A stretch of DNA of 64,000 nt from Opisthorchis felineus (taxonomy: Eukaryota > Platyhelminthes > Trematoda > Opisthorchiida > Opisthorchiidae). This document shows, one piece after another, positions 33,598 to 44,523 of this stretch; the stretch's first letter is position 1; every line of letters starts with the position of its first letter. Location of the stretch: NCBI GenBank assembly GCA_004794785.1, contig SJOL01006409.1, forward strand, positions 686,228 through 750,227. The letters run 5' to 3'. Below the pieces are notes generated by a model. That model did no database searches. It was not told where the DNA came from and was given only the letters and a program-made list of their open reading frames with translations. Made by a program: the position numbers and the translations under genes.

Positions 33598-36500
33598 AGT
33601 ACACGTACGATGATAAAAATCCTGAAGCCAGGCCCATGCGAGGGGCACGAAATGGGTTTTAAGGCTTAGTTACCACTCGAAAAACTCCAGCCGTTCTCAA
33701 TTAAATGTCGTACGCGAAGTTGTGGCTCCTGCTTGTGCTCTGGTCACTAGTGCAAAACTGTTAACTGAACGAAGTGTGACCAAGCCACTGGCATCCATTA
33801 GCTGATATTCACTCACGTTCAATGGATTGCTCTTTTACTGCGAGCTAGAGTTTGTCCTTTTGGTCTAAAATTTGTCCTGATTTGGATGGGGCATCACGAA
33901 GAAGTGCCTTTTATACCGAACTTTTCTCCTCGATTCCACCAGCAGTTACTTCTGCCGGTTTTCTGAGTACACTCAGATTTAGTTTCTTCTAACTTTAGTG
34001 TTGAATGCGCCGATTTTTCCATACAAGTTTTAACATCAGCTACTAAGCGCTCTATAGCATTTGTCTGTTGTACTACATGGTTTTCTGAATCACAACTACC
34101 TCATATGCACGAGTGAAGCGTCAAGTGACCTCAGGAAGATACTAACTGATGCCTTTGACCGCCTGTCCCTTATCAACCTGTATCACTCATTCAGTACAAT
34201 GACGTCAGAAATCGTTGCAATCAATTTTTTGATGGGTGGTACTCATTTGGAAGCATGTTTATTAGAATCGTTTTATGTTTGACGTGTTAGAGTTTAATGT
34301 CAGGACTATAAAGTGGGCGGAGTGGATTGTTTCATAAAGGTGCTAGACAACGAAACTGATGGTTCAAAACTTGTTTATTGATCGTACCTCTTTTGGACCG
34401 AAACATATTCACATGCGACTGTAATACCGGTGCCGCACAACTGTGAATAAGAAAGCGATTTTTAACTGGAACAGTCTGTCAAGTTCAGACAGACGTAAAC
34501 ATTTTCACGACCGCCATGCATCTACTTGTCCAATTACTGTTGAAAACAGGTAGGGAACTGCAACTATTTATTTGTCAGCTGAGGTTCTTGCAGTCCCGTT
34601 GGGACCAGCAGAGACCGCTTAGTACCATCCTCGTCAACATTACAGGTCAGCTTTTAATGACGTCACACAGTTTTTTCGGAAAAACGCGGCACGCAGCGCG
34701 GCTGATGTCGGAACGATGCCAGAACGAATGATGTTAAGACGATGGTACGGGGATTTTTCCAAATGCTTTTCAGCTCTTGGGAAATGTCCCGTATGAAACA
34801 TATTAATAGATATCGTTTTATCGAATCAAAAAATACCCGCTGCGCTAGGCTTTTTCATAGAAATAGTTCAAGCACATCATCAGCGTGCTCATCACTAGTG
34901 CATATTCCCGAAATTGTCGGAATTTAAACTCCGGACAAGTGACACGTCGTGCTCCACAAAGCCGAACTATCACATCCAAACGGGCTAGCATTTTTGTGCT
35001 TCGAGAGATCGCGCTAGTTTATCCGACGATTTGAGCAATGAGTCAGTAGCCGGCTTGGTTGCGATGAAACGTCCGTCAAGTAAAGCATCAGGCGAGTGAA
35101 AATAATTGAAAATTTTGTTTTGTTCGTCACGATCGGCTGTGAGACCCGAGGATTTTTGCTTGCCTTGTTCGCAAGTTGTTCTGGTGAGATTTTGCTATGA
35201 AAACGATCATTCGAATTCACAGCCATGACCACTGTTGCCTGTGCATGTATTCTCCTCTGGTGACGTCAAATAATCGTCTGAATGTCCGGTCCACCTGCAC
35301 TATCAGTTTCTAATATTAGGTTACCCATTGACAAGCCGTTGATCCCAACAAGGTTGTAATATCGAGCAAGTAACACGCGGTGGCTGGGGTCACAACGTGG
35401 GTGGTGTGGTAGTGGTGAAATGAATCCGACAAGCAGGTGACAATTGCTGTTGTTGTTGTGACGCAGTTGCTGCCACGATAAATTGTAGTTAATCCCTTGG
35501 TCTATGTAAAGGACAAAACTCCATTTGGGTGATTGACATTGGAAGAGTGACCATTTGTTGAGATATACAGTTGGAAACCCGTTCGCTGCCAAAAAGTGAT
35601 GCAATCGGTTACACGGAGACATACACAATAAAATCCGTCAATGATCTACTCAACGCATTGCGCGTGTATGAGAGTCAACATTTCCCGAATGTGGTCAACT
35701 GGGATCAGGGTAGAAATGTACCGGTGTAAGGTTTTGCATTGATAGGCAAGTTCGATCAGTCAGCTGTAATGGTGCACCGGGCGATTCCACTGACCGAAGT
35801 GGACAAGCAAACTTTAAACAGAGTCCGAAGCTGTGTTATGTCGGTAAGAATAACGTGGCAGTGATTATAGCTGGTGTGGCAAATGAGACACTGGAAAGTC
35901 ATCTGGTCCATCTCCACGATTGCACACTTTTAGAGTTCAAGTGTAGCTTTTAGAGTTTTTTGGTTATTTTACATAGCAGCCTCTTAAAAACAGATAGAGT
36001 GGTGACTGGTTATAGCACATCATGTGGTGTCTATCAAACATGGTTACTTAAGAAGCGCCCTCATTGTGGCTACGCTTCTAGCAGCTGGCGTATTTCATGG
36101 CCATGGTATTCTCAAGTGACCATTAGAACTGTTTCATTTGTACTTTTCCAAGTGCAGTACGCACGGTCGCCTTCTTCCGTAGTTACTAAATTGTTTCTTT
36201 TTCTAAGGGGTAACTCATATCAATTTTTGTCCTACAGTTAAAAAGCTTGCCCGATTGTCAGGCCTCATATCGGTGGTGACTATATTTCGTTATCTACCGC
36301 ACTGGATTTACAACTTGCGAGAATACGCCTCTGAAAAGGAAAGTGTGATCGTGTTGCATGATAGAAAAGAGCGGATTAGCTCGACTTGAACCATCGACTG
36401 ACATGTTCATTCTAGTTACCTTGGTGAGCATATGGGCCCTTGATTTAAAAGTGGACTTTGTCGTGGATTGTAAAGTGGCAGTAGAGTTTAAGTGAATTGA

Positions 36501-36604
36501 TTGCATACAGCCCATAGTAAGATATCGTCTTAAATCCCTAAAAAGTTCTCAGTTTACTTTCGTGTGCAACCTAGGAGCTGACGTAAGATGCATGCATTTC
36601 GGAG

Positions 36605-36835
36605 AATAGTGTATTCTCACCCTGTCTATTTAGCGAACCGACCTCCCGGCTAGTAGTTTGAACACTTAACCACCCGGGCGCGAGCGGCTGATCAGCATTG
36701 TGATTAACTGGCATTTAGACAGGATATAGCGCCACTGATCCGTCAGTCACGGAATCCGCGTCAGTTCAGTGGCTCCTCGAGTGACGACTTCTCAGATGGG
36801 TGTTTCACTCATCGTGTGAATGACTCTTCCGTATG
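36605..36835 (-). repeat. Family B tRNA-like part plus C block, hammerhead missing
   Basis: On the minus strand a C block is followed by a tRNA-like segment (GGTGGTTAAGTGTTCAAACT, CTAGCCGGGAGGTCGGTTCG). This closely parallels 22088-22130 (TGTTCAAGCTACTAGCCAGG). The ribozyme end is absent. Confidence 0.6.
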
Positions 36836-37100
36836 ACGATTATTACGGTTCCGGCTCGCCAGAATTTTAAACCGGTGAACACCTCAAAATAAATGTATGT
36901 GATTCTAGAGAGTGTCCCTAGTAAACATAGAAGTATATCCAACGAAATCTGCAAGGTATGGGTTTGGGACTTGAGAGAACACCTTGTTGTAGTATATCTC
37001 ACCTTTGCTAATCTGAATGAAAAGTTGTATCAATGAACCAGGTAAGTTCTTGGTCTGAGGCGTAAAAAATCAGGGGCGATTTAAACAACTAACTAGATCA

Positions 37101-37201
37101 GCGAAATGCACTCATTTGCAAACAAATTTGGTTTTGCGAGAGACTCACCTGGAACCCAGCTGAATCTCTCGTTTATGACGTAGTGCATTACGTATAAACT
37201 A
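37101..37201 (+). mobile_element. Short family A element with near-perfect 9-bp flanks
   Basis: An inverted family A arm (GCGAAATGCACTC to CTCTCGTTTATGA) joins directly to the tail word GTAGTGCATTACGTATA. The flanking 9-mers ACTAGATCA (37092-37100) and GCTAGATCA (37202-37210) match at 8 of 9 positions. The arm-to-tail join falls within TTATGA, shared by both partners. No ribozyme core lies inside this part; a separate hammerhead-bearing unit follows 50 bp downstream. Confidence 0.6.
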
Positions 37202-37252
37202 GCTAGATCATTTGAAGTTTATATATGTCCTTAACTTTCAAATACCTTACAT

Positions 37253-37416
37253 AGTGTATTTCGCTAATCTCGTGCAATTTGGGTTCAAGTAGAACGTAAG
37301 TTTGACGGAAACTTGGGGACTGCGCCTACCTGATGAGCCCCAAGAAAGGCGAAACCAGTCGTGGGCTGTGGAAGAATTTTCATCAACCCTATGAGTAGCG
37401 TATTAGGCTACATAGT
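37253..37416 (+). mobile_element. Family A unit fragment carrying a complete hammerhead core
   Basis: The segment starts with the arm end (AGTGTATTTCGCT), continues through TGCAATTTGGGTTCAAGTAG and the hammerhead at 37324-37366, and ends in the tail word ATGAGTAGCGTATTAGGCTA. It is the reverse complement of the 25918-26066 region with few changes, so both derive from the same unit. The rest of the tail and the second arm are missing. Confidence 0.8.
37324..37366 (+). ncRNA. Hammerhead ribozyme (family A), all core bases intact
   Basis: Helix I GCCTAC (37324-37329) pairs with GTGGGC (37361-37366) over 6 bp, including one T-G wobble. CTGATGA is at 37330-37336. Stem II is GCC/GGC with an 8-base loop, GAAA is at 37351-37354, and the cleavage triplet GTC is at 37358-37360. 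Stem III is minimal (AC-CA-GT), as in schistosome hammerheads that work best as dimers. In topology it is a type I hammerhead, with open ends in helix I. Confidence 0.87.
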
Positions 37417-40163
37417 AGATTTAAGTCTTCGAATCGGGCGGCTTAACTTCATAAAGCATCCAGAGTTTACCAACAAAACCAAATGAACTCCAATGGTTTT
37501 CTAGAAAAACTACATGCTTTTTTCTCATTTATCCGCTCAAGCTTATGAGTGTGTCGTTCTTGGCAGTAGTCCGCCACGTTCATCTTACGCCTGTCGGAAA
37601 TTATATACATCAGATATAAGATGTGACAGTTTGTTGGAACAAAGGGATCAACTGAAATGCAGTTAATACGTACATACTTTCACTCACAGAAGGCCAACTA
37701 ATCACCGCTGCGTAGGTTCACATTCTCCCTGCGTTCCAATATAAATAAGGTGCAATAAAACGAAGTCACGGTGGTGCAGCCATACACTCAGGTATCAAAA
37801 GTGAATTAATCAACACGTGGGCTATGCGGACAAACGAATGCAATAAAGTCACCCGTTGTCCTTATAAAGATCAATCTTCGTTTTAGCTTCTCCTGGTGGA
37901 TGGTCGCCGTTCCAAAGTATCGTGCTAGGGACCGTGTTCCATAGAATTAATCACTGTATAGATGGATTTTTTTTTCAAAATTTATCCCTAAAGAGGACAA
38001 CGTGGTGTAGCACTATCGCAACCATTTCCTGTTGGTTTCAACTAAGTCAGTTGACTAACATTCATTATGAAACAACAATGTCTCTCGAATCAGTCAAATA
38101 GCAGCCCCAGAACCAAGTGGATGGACAAACTTTTATTGTTTCACTTTGACATCCCTTGCTTCAAAATACCCTGCATCTGAATTGATAATCAGGCTTGATG
38201 TTGTCTTGATGTTATCAAGAAAGTATAGGTTCCAAATAGTTTCGCTACTATCCTCTCGCACTTGGCTGATCACTTCATTCTCTTTGCTTAAATACCATTT
38301 TCACTGTCTACATGTGAGAATTTCGCGCTAAAAATACAAAAAATGTTTCTGTCCGACGGGGTCCGACGAAAATTATACATCTGTGCCACTTCGCTTCCCG
38401 AATTTGTGCTGCAACCACCGTTTCAAACAAAAACGCTCGACAGCTTTTTCGGCATATGGGTTGATCTTAGTAACAACAGTGACGTGAATGAAGAACGAGC
38501 TACGGTCTCCAGTCGGCCGACGACTTATCAGGCCTTTCAATAAGCACTGCTTTGATTAGCAATGTCAAGTTCTCAGATCTCAACACTCATTTGTGATGTA
38601 AATCAGAGATGAGAACCATAGGGCTACTGCTACCTTTTGCAGTTACCATAGGTTTTACGGGACTGCTGGCCTCATTCGTCGAAAGACAAAGCATGTAGGT
38701 TAACGAATGTAATTCTTCATCTGGTCACCCTTCTCGCTGCGCCTTAGGATAGCCGGTAACGTTCCTAAGCCACTGAGGCTAAGTGTAGGTTAGGAAGCAA
38801 GGCACGTGAAAATTGGAATTATTCAAATCTCTCAAGAGCAAAAAAGACCGATACCATCTTCAACGTATGGGTAAACTTTAGAGTAACAAACGAGGATGCG
38901 GTTCCTTGGGAACAAACAGAGTAAAACTCAACTACCGCATCACTATTAAGGGTCCTCGGAGCCTCGTGTGCAAAAAAATCTTCAAAGATCAACCACTAAA
39001 GGGTTTTATGGGGGCACGAAATTAGCGCGTGTGATTTCTCACGAAAAGCGACGGTTTTATCCGAGTTTCGAGCTTGTAGTATCTAACATATGTCTGTTCA
39101 CTGTTTTATGACAAACACAAATTATGAGGCAAGTACCAAATCTCTGTAGCTGGTTGCTAAGACACGGCTATGTCAAAGCCTGAAAGGTAAGCGATTTCTC
39201 CTGTGAATCCAAATACGATGACAGCTATTGAAATGAATGAATATTTGTCACATTTATGTTTGTGAGCAGTGGCAATTCTAGATGAAAGTATTTCAGTACG
39301 CTCAAAGTAATTCAGATAATAAGGTTGGGAAATTTGTTGACCCCAATTACAAGTTGTCAAGGGTAGAAGCAAGGGAATGGTGTTTGCTTTTCTTCAAAAT
39401 GATCCTCCGCTATTTGGCTTTTGGAAAACCATTTCACACAGTATAATCCCTCTTTGGAGAATAAGAGAATTGCGAATAGACGTGCCTTATCGAAATTTGT
39501 ACGGTTTAATTCACAGAATAAGAAGTTTTGCTGTTTAGTTAAAAGTTTGTCTAGTTTATTTGACTTTACCGAACTACTCACGTTTGAGGTCACTCGTGAT
39601 GCACGCTCCTAGATACTGGATGTTCAGAGTCACTGAAGCCAAGTGTTTTTTTCCAGTTCGCTGCTTGATGCTCGCTAGCTTGGACTTATTTTGATGTTTT
39701 TCATTTCCACAGTTAGTTTACTTGAGTACTCAAACAAGCTCGACCGCAGCATCGTTCCCCTGTAGAAGCAGTAGGAATATTGCTACCAGCATTAAAGGCG
39801 CGAATTTTACAGAGTTCATCGATGAATTCTGGCAGTAGTTGTTGGGTGCTTAGTACTAAAAAGGAATCTAACACCCTAACCATGTTGCTAAGCGGCATCA
39901 ATAGTTTATCTGAACGAAAATTCACACCTTAGGTCAATTCTGTCATGAATTTATGGAAAATGTGTGAAGTGGCAGTAACCGAGATGATTGTTTGAAAAGG
40001 GGCTACACGTTAAGTCATTTGTAGGATCTATGATTTACAGATGCTCAATTTCAGAAAATACCGAAAATAGCTCATATCCGCACACAACAACACACACTAA
40101 CTCTTCTAACAAAAGTAGTTAAAGAACCGTGAAAGATTTGGATTCCACATTCCGTTTTCCAAA

Positions 40164-40385
40164 GTGCAACTGTTTTTTCTTCCGTCTGGTTTCAAATCCG
40201 CACACGCACACAATTTGAAAGGCAGAACTGCAGGAATCCGAAATTCTGAAATCGAAAACAGCCCGACGCAAGTTGACTATGGTCCCTATTTGCACACTCT
40301 TCAGCATCTCACCCACGTCCAATTAGTAAATCTGATCGGTGCGCAGAGTGCGCCCAAATTGGCTGACAAACGCGGCATGAGTCTG
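40164..40385 (+). CDS. Possible exon, function unknown
   Basis: A frame open across this interval encodes a GC-richer, coding-like stretch (DYGPYLHTLQHLTHVQLVNL, then SAPKLADKRGMSLAIAQG). A possible donor (GCGCAAG followed by GTAGCT) lies at about 40400 and AG candidates lie near 40220-40232. A minus-strand open frame overlaps the left half. No domain is recognised and the splice sites are only moderate, so the call is tentative. Confidence 0.2.
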
Positions 40386-40699
40386 GCAATCGCGCAAGGT
40401 AGCTGTCAATCATCGGGCCGGACGAAAGCTCGATGAAGACTGGTGACTTTAATTAATTCGCCGAAATCAAAATTTGTTTGTTAGTCAGCAGTTATCTGCC
40501 TTATACCCTGGCCTTTGTTATAAACACACATGTAGGTGCCCCTCTATGGAGAGACCACCTTCAGAGGATAGCAGAGGATAGAAGATGTCACTTTATCTTG
40601 GCACATTTTACTGGTATAATTATTCTAACAGCAGAATACGTAGCGGTAGAGACTGAGTGTTGCCGTTCCCCTAAAATGATCACTCCTGATAGGAGAATG

Positions 40700-40725
40700 T
40701 ATATATATATATATATATATATATA
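40700..40725. repeat. TA dinucleotide microsatellite
   Basis: Thirteen uninterrupted TA units. Confidence 0.95.
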
Positions 40726-42969
40726 GCCGTGTCTTTCCAGCAAGGCCATTTTCAGCTAAAACGCCCTTTAGAAGGGACCACTTTTGTTAGCCTTTAGGGT
40801 GTTATCCTGGGGCCTGACATATACACCAGTCTTCTAGATTTCCCCCACTTAGTTGGTCGGGTGTCTCAACATGTTCACACCCAGACACTTCTTACACAAT
40901 CCCTATAAAAGTCGTTATTTAAAACGTGACTCGTTAGACGACGGATGCAATCCGGCGTCCTCTGTTAGCTTGCGGCCCTTAAAAGTAAGAAACGCATTTA
41001 TTCAGCCCGTATCGCGCTGCCAGGTTGCTAAGCTCCAAAGTGCTGTGGTAAGTAAAGTCGTCGTGAAACTTAACCCGCAAAAAATTTGTTCCATACTGAC
41101 CGTTGATGCAAATTAATTTATGAAAAACTTGGAGGGTGTGTGAACCTGAGTAGTTCTTAGAAAGAGTCCTTAAATGACGGTCAGGTTTCCAGGTGACTTA
41201 GAAAATGGCGGTATTCAATTGGGGGAAGAAGTCGGGTTTTGTAGAGTCTTGTTTCAGTCATGACGGAGGACGCTTTCTGCTGGGTCGTAGTCTTGGACAC
41301 ATGAACAAAAACGTAAGGCGATTTCTGATTCCTAAAAGCATGGAAATACACTAGTCGTCTGGTATTTTCCATTAGTGAAGGCAAGCCAATTGCATAAATT
41401 TTTAGCATTAACGCACTTTTGTCCCACTGCTGAAAGTACTCAGACGTCTGCAGCGACCCCAATTTGGAAAACCCCATCACTTTTTGACGTTTGGAACAGT
41501 GTTTCCTAAAAATTGTCTGACTGAACAGATGGATACACTGAAGAACACGAGTGTATTGCTAGAGAAAGCAAAACCTCCTAAATAATTTCGCCTAGAATAG
41601 GCAGAAGGCGGAAAAATAGATGTCACCTTACAAACGTACTGTAGATTGCAAATGGATTGTGGTCCGTTGGTATAAGGAGCATTGATTGACAGTCCTTCCT
41701 TGGAACAAGGAAATAGCTCCTCATGAATGAGTTCGGGTAGACTGTTCGGGGGTTGATGCATTGAAGTACACTAACGAAGAGGCTTGCAGTGAAAATGCGA
41801 CACTGTGTCATGGCAGCATTGAGAACCCCCTCTGATAGCAACCATGTACAACAACTCATGGACCAAGCCAAGTTATTCTTTCAGAAAATTACTTCGCGTG
41901 AGCACAACTGTAGGGCGCCGGTTAAAAAATCATTATGCTTCTTGAAGGTCCAATAATTTGCGTTAGTTTCATTGTTTTTAGAAGGCTAGGTTGTAGTAGC
42001 CTAGCTAAAAATTAAATTCCAGTCAAAGCTTCATCATTATGTAAACAGAAGTGGTACTTTTTGGTGATGAAGTTCGTATCAGAACCTAGGAAATCTAGAA
42101 TTCCTAGTTTCCTGGTCGTCACGCTTTACACGCATTAGACAAAAGTGTTCCACCAATTGAAATGATAGTAAATGCAGGATGGTCGAAGAGAACTGTAAAG
42201 GCGATTATTGTGTCAGCGCTCCTGTAAATCACAGCAACATTTCTCTGCGTGTCCCGACGTCATTCTACGAGCTCACCAAATTGAGTTGTTTGCATGCTAT
42301 GGACATCGCCAAAAGGGAACGGTAAGTGAACCGGCCCCACATTTATGGCTTTTGTTTTAACAAGTCCATTCAATGAATGGTGACACTTTCTTGGTCTACA
42401 ACTCAATGCACCATATCATGTCCGAATAATTGTAAACTAATGTGTTAAATCACCAAGCAGAAGAGAACCTTGTGTTTGTGTCTTCGGAATAACTGTATAT
42501 TCGCTTTCTTCTAGGTCAAATAAAGTTAAATGTAATCTGGTTGGTCGTAGTCATCTTCTCAAGTGGCACAATAGGTGAGTGACTTTGTGTTCTATCACTA
42601 CAATGTCAAAGTAGCGATTCGTCAGTGTATCTGATGTGGCTTGCGCACGACTGAGGTAACGACGTGCGCGTAGCACATAGAGGTAACCTTACCAAATACA
42701 TGTGTCGCAGCCGATGTTTGGAGTGTCAGGTTGGTCGGGGTGAACTTCAGATCAGGAGTGTGACATTACTACCTGCCATCTTAGTTGATGTCCTCGGTTT
42801 TGTGACTGATTTTTGTTTACTGCGACCCGAACCGTCATCCTTGATAGAGTGTTCACAGGGAGGCGCAGCACATGCTCACTGTTAATGGATGGTGGATGTC
42901 TCAAAACGCATGTCGGATACTTATGTGGCAAGTTTTTGCTTTGCTCTGACCTTCCTTGACGGTCAGTGA

Positions 42970-42991
42970 CGACCGTCGACGACGACGGTCG
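42970..42991. repeat. GC-rich hairpin with a third near-copy
   Basis: CGACCGTCG and CGACGGTCG form a perfect 9-bp stem over a 4-base loop. CGACCGT recurs just downstream (42997-43003) and GACGGTC just upstream (42959-42965), so alternative hairpins are possible. Confidence 0.75.
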
Positions 42992-44421
42992 GTGCACGAC
43001 CGTGAGCTGGAGAAAACTTGCTACTCACACGTACTGTGTCGTTGTATGTGGCCGTCTGGATATCAGCTTACAGGTCAGTATATAACCATCGAATGAAAGA
43101 ACAATTAGTTGAGAGCACTCCACCCTACCTTACCTTTTAATCCCAATACATCTTTATTTTGTCCCAGTTATAGAGAACTTGAAGACATCGTTACCGCATT
43201 TTGTTGAATGTACGCTAGCCTTATTGACTGACCGGGTGAACCTCAGTAATTTTTTATCTCATGAGTACTCTCTGCTTATTACTTTTTGGTTAAAACGAAA
43301 TGCCCCTCACAAAGTTAATTACACAGGTATAGAAAGATTGCGGGATATTAAAGGATTCGATTCCTTCTAAAGTCGCATATCATGTAGAGCTGAAGCTTCC
43401 CAGTTGATCGACAGGTTTCACATATTCAAGAATTTGAATATACACGATATACCCGTTTATAAACGGCCAAAAGGACAAAGTGTAAAGCGGTGTAAAAATG
43501 AAGCTCCAACTGAAAGTAGTTGATGCCAGAGGTTTTTACTATCGGGAGCTAGTGCAGCGTATGCGTTAAGTAGGCTTGTCATCCTCAGGAGCTTTCGCAG
43601 ATCACATTATCCGATAAGGTAGGCTTTTGAAAATCTACCAGGTTTTACTAATTCTGTAAAAAAGTCCCATTTTTAGGTGAACGAGGCAAAAGAATATGTT
43701 TGTAGCATGGTTTCCCTGCATTACGACCGCGAAAGAACACCTTGGGGGTGGATACAACCACTCGCCAAACAAAAGTCCCTATAATTCGAAAAGTAGAAAT
43801 TATTCATCGCAATGCGTTCGGTTAGTGACTGCTAGCTCTGAGAGCAACATATTACAGCAGTGGCTAAACAAAGGAAGAATTCTGACAAACTTCGACGGAA
43901 TATAATTAGTGCACATCTTTGGTTCTAGAGACTGGCATAATTAATAATATAATGGATGCTACAGTGCAGTGCGGGTATAGTATTGCATAGGATCGAAAAG
44001 ACTAGTTTTTTTCATCCCACCATTCAAGAGATGAAAAACCACTTCTTCATTAATGTCCATTTTATATATCCGATACCTACCCGTAGTCCCACATGAACTT
44101 GTAACCATCTTGCAACTAAGATATTTTTGCGTTTGTTCCATGCACACTCTTTGACCGTTTGCTTTGCAACGCGCTGTACACACGTTTATCAGTAAATCGT
44201 TTCGAGCTAAAGGTTTCTTCGAGTGCACGGCAAGCACAAATTTTTTATGAGTTTCAGTTTTTCACTTGTGCCAGCCCTTACAACAGTCTAGCTGAAAATC
44301 TTCGTAACTTTTCGTATACAACTGGTTCACGCATGTATTTTCAAGACTTCACATTTCTTGGCCTTGCAGAATTCGTCGCCTGTTATTCAGCAATATATTA
44401 AAGGACAGCGCAATATGACGT

Positions 44422-44523
44422 CGTAGCAGTGTGGTACAGGACGGTATAGTATAGTGTGGTATATTATAGTATAGTGCAGTATAGAATAGTATGGTACAGT
44501 GCAGTGTAGTGTTGTAAGGTATG
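44422..44523. repeat. Degenerate 5-bp tandem repeat (GTATA type)
   Basis: About twenty units of period 5 run through the interval, mostly variants of AGTAT, AGTGT, GGTAC and AGTGC. The minus-strand open frame over it (Tyr-Thr-rich) is an artefact of the repeat. Confidence 0.85.

Larger units (their letters stand above)
30011..36600. other. No convincing gene; a few uncharacterised open frames
   Basis: Open frames at 32183-32359, 33379-33597 and 35266-35628 are listed separately or under rejected items. Otherwise this holds only short chance frames and AT-rich, non-repeated sequence. Confidence 0.45.
37420..44420. other. No convincing gene
   Basis: Mostly single-copy sequence with short open frames, plus a TA microsatellite and one hairpin cluster listed separately. 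No transposon coding sequence or RNA gene was recognised. Confidence 0.5.

Noticed and set aside
35266..35628. 120-codon minus-strand open frame
   Set aside because: Composition is fair, but no domain, splice site or transposon motif could be identified; kept as unresolved.
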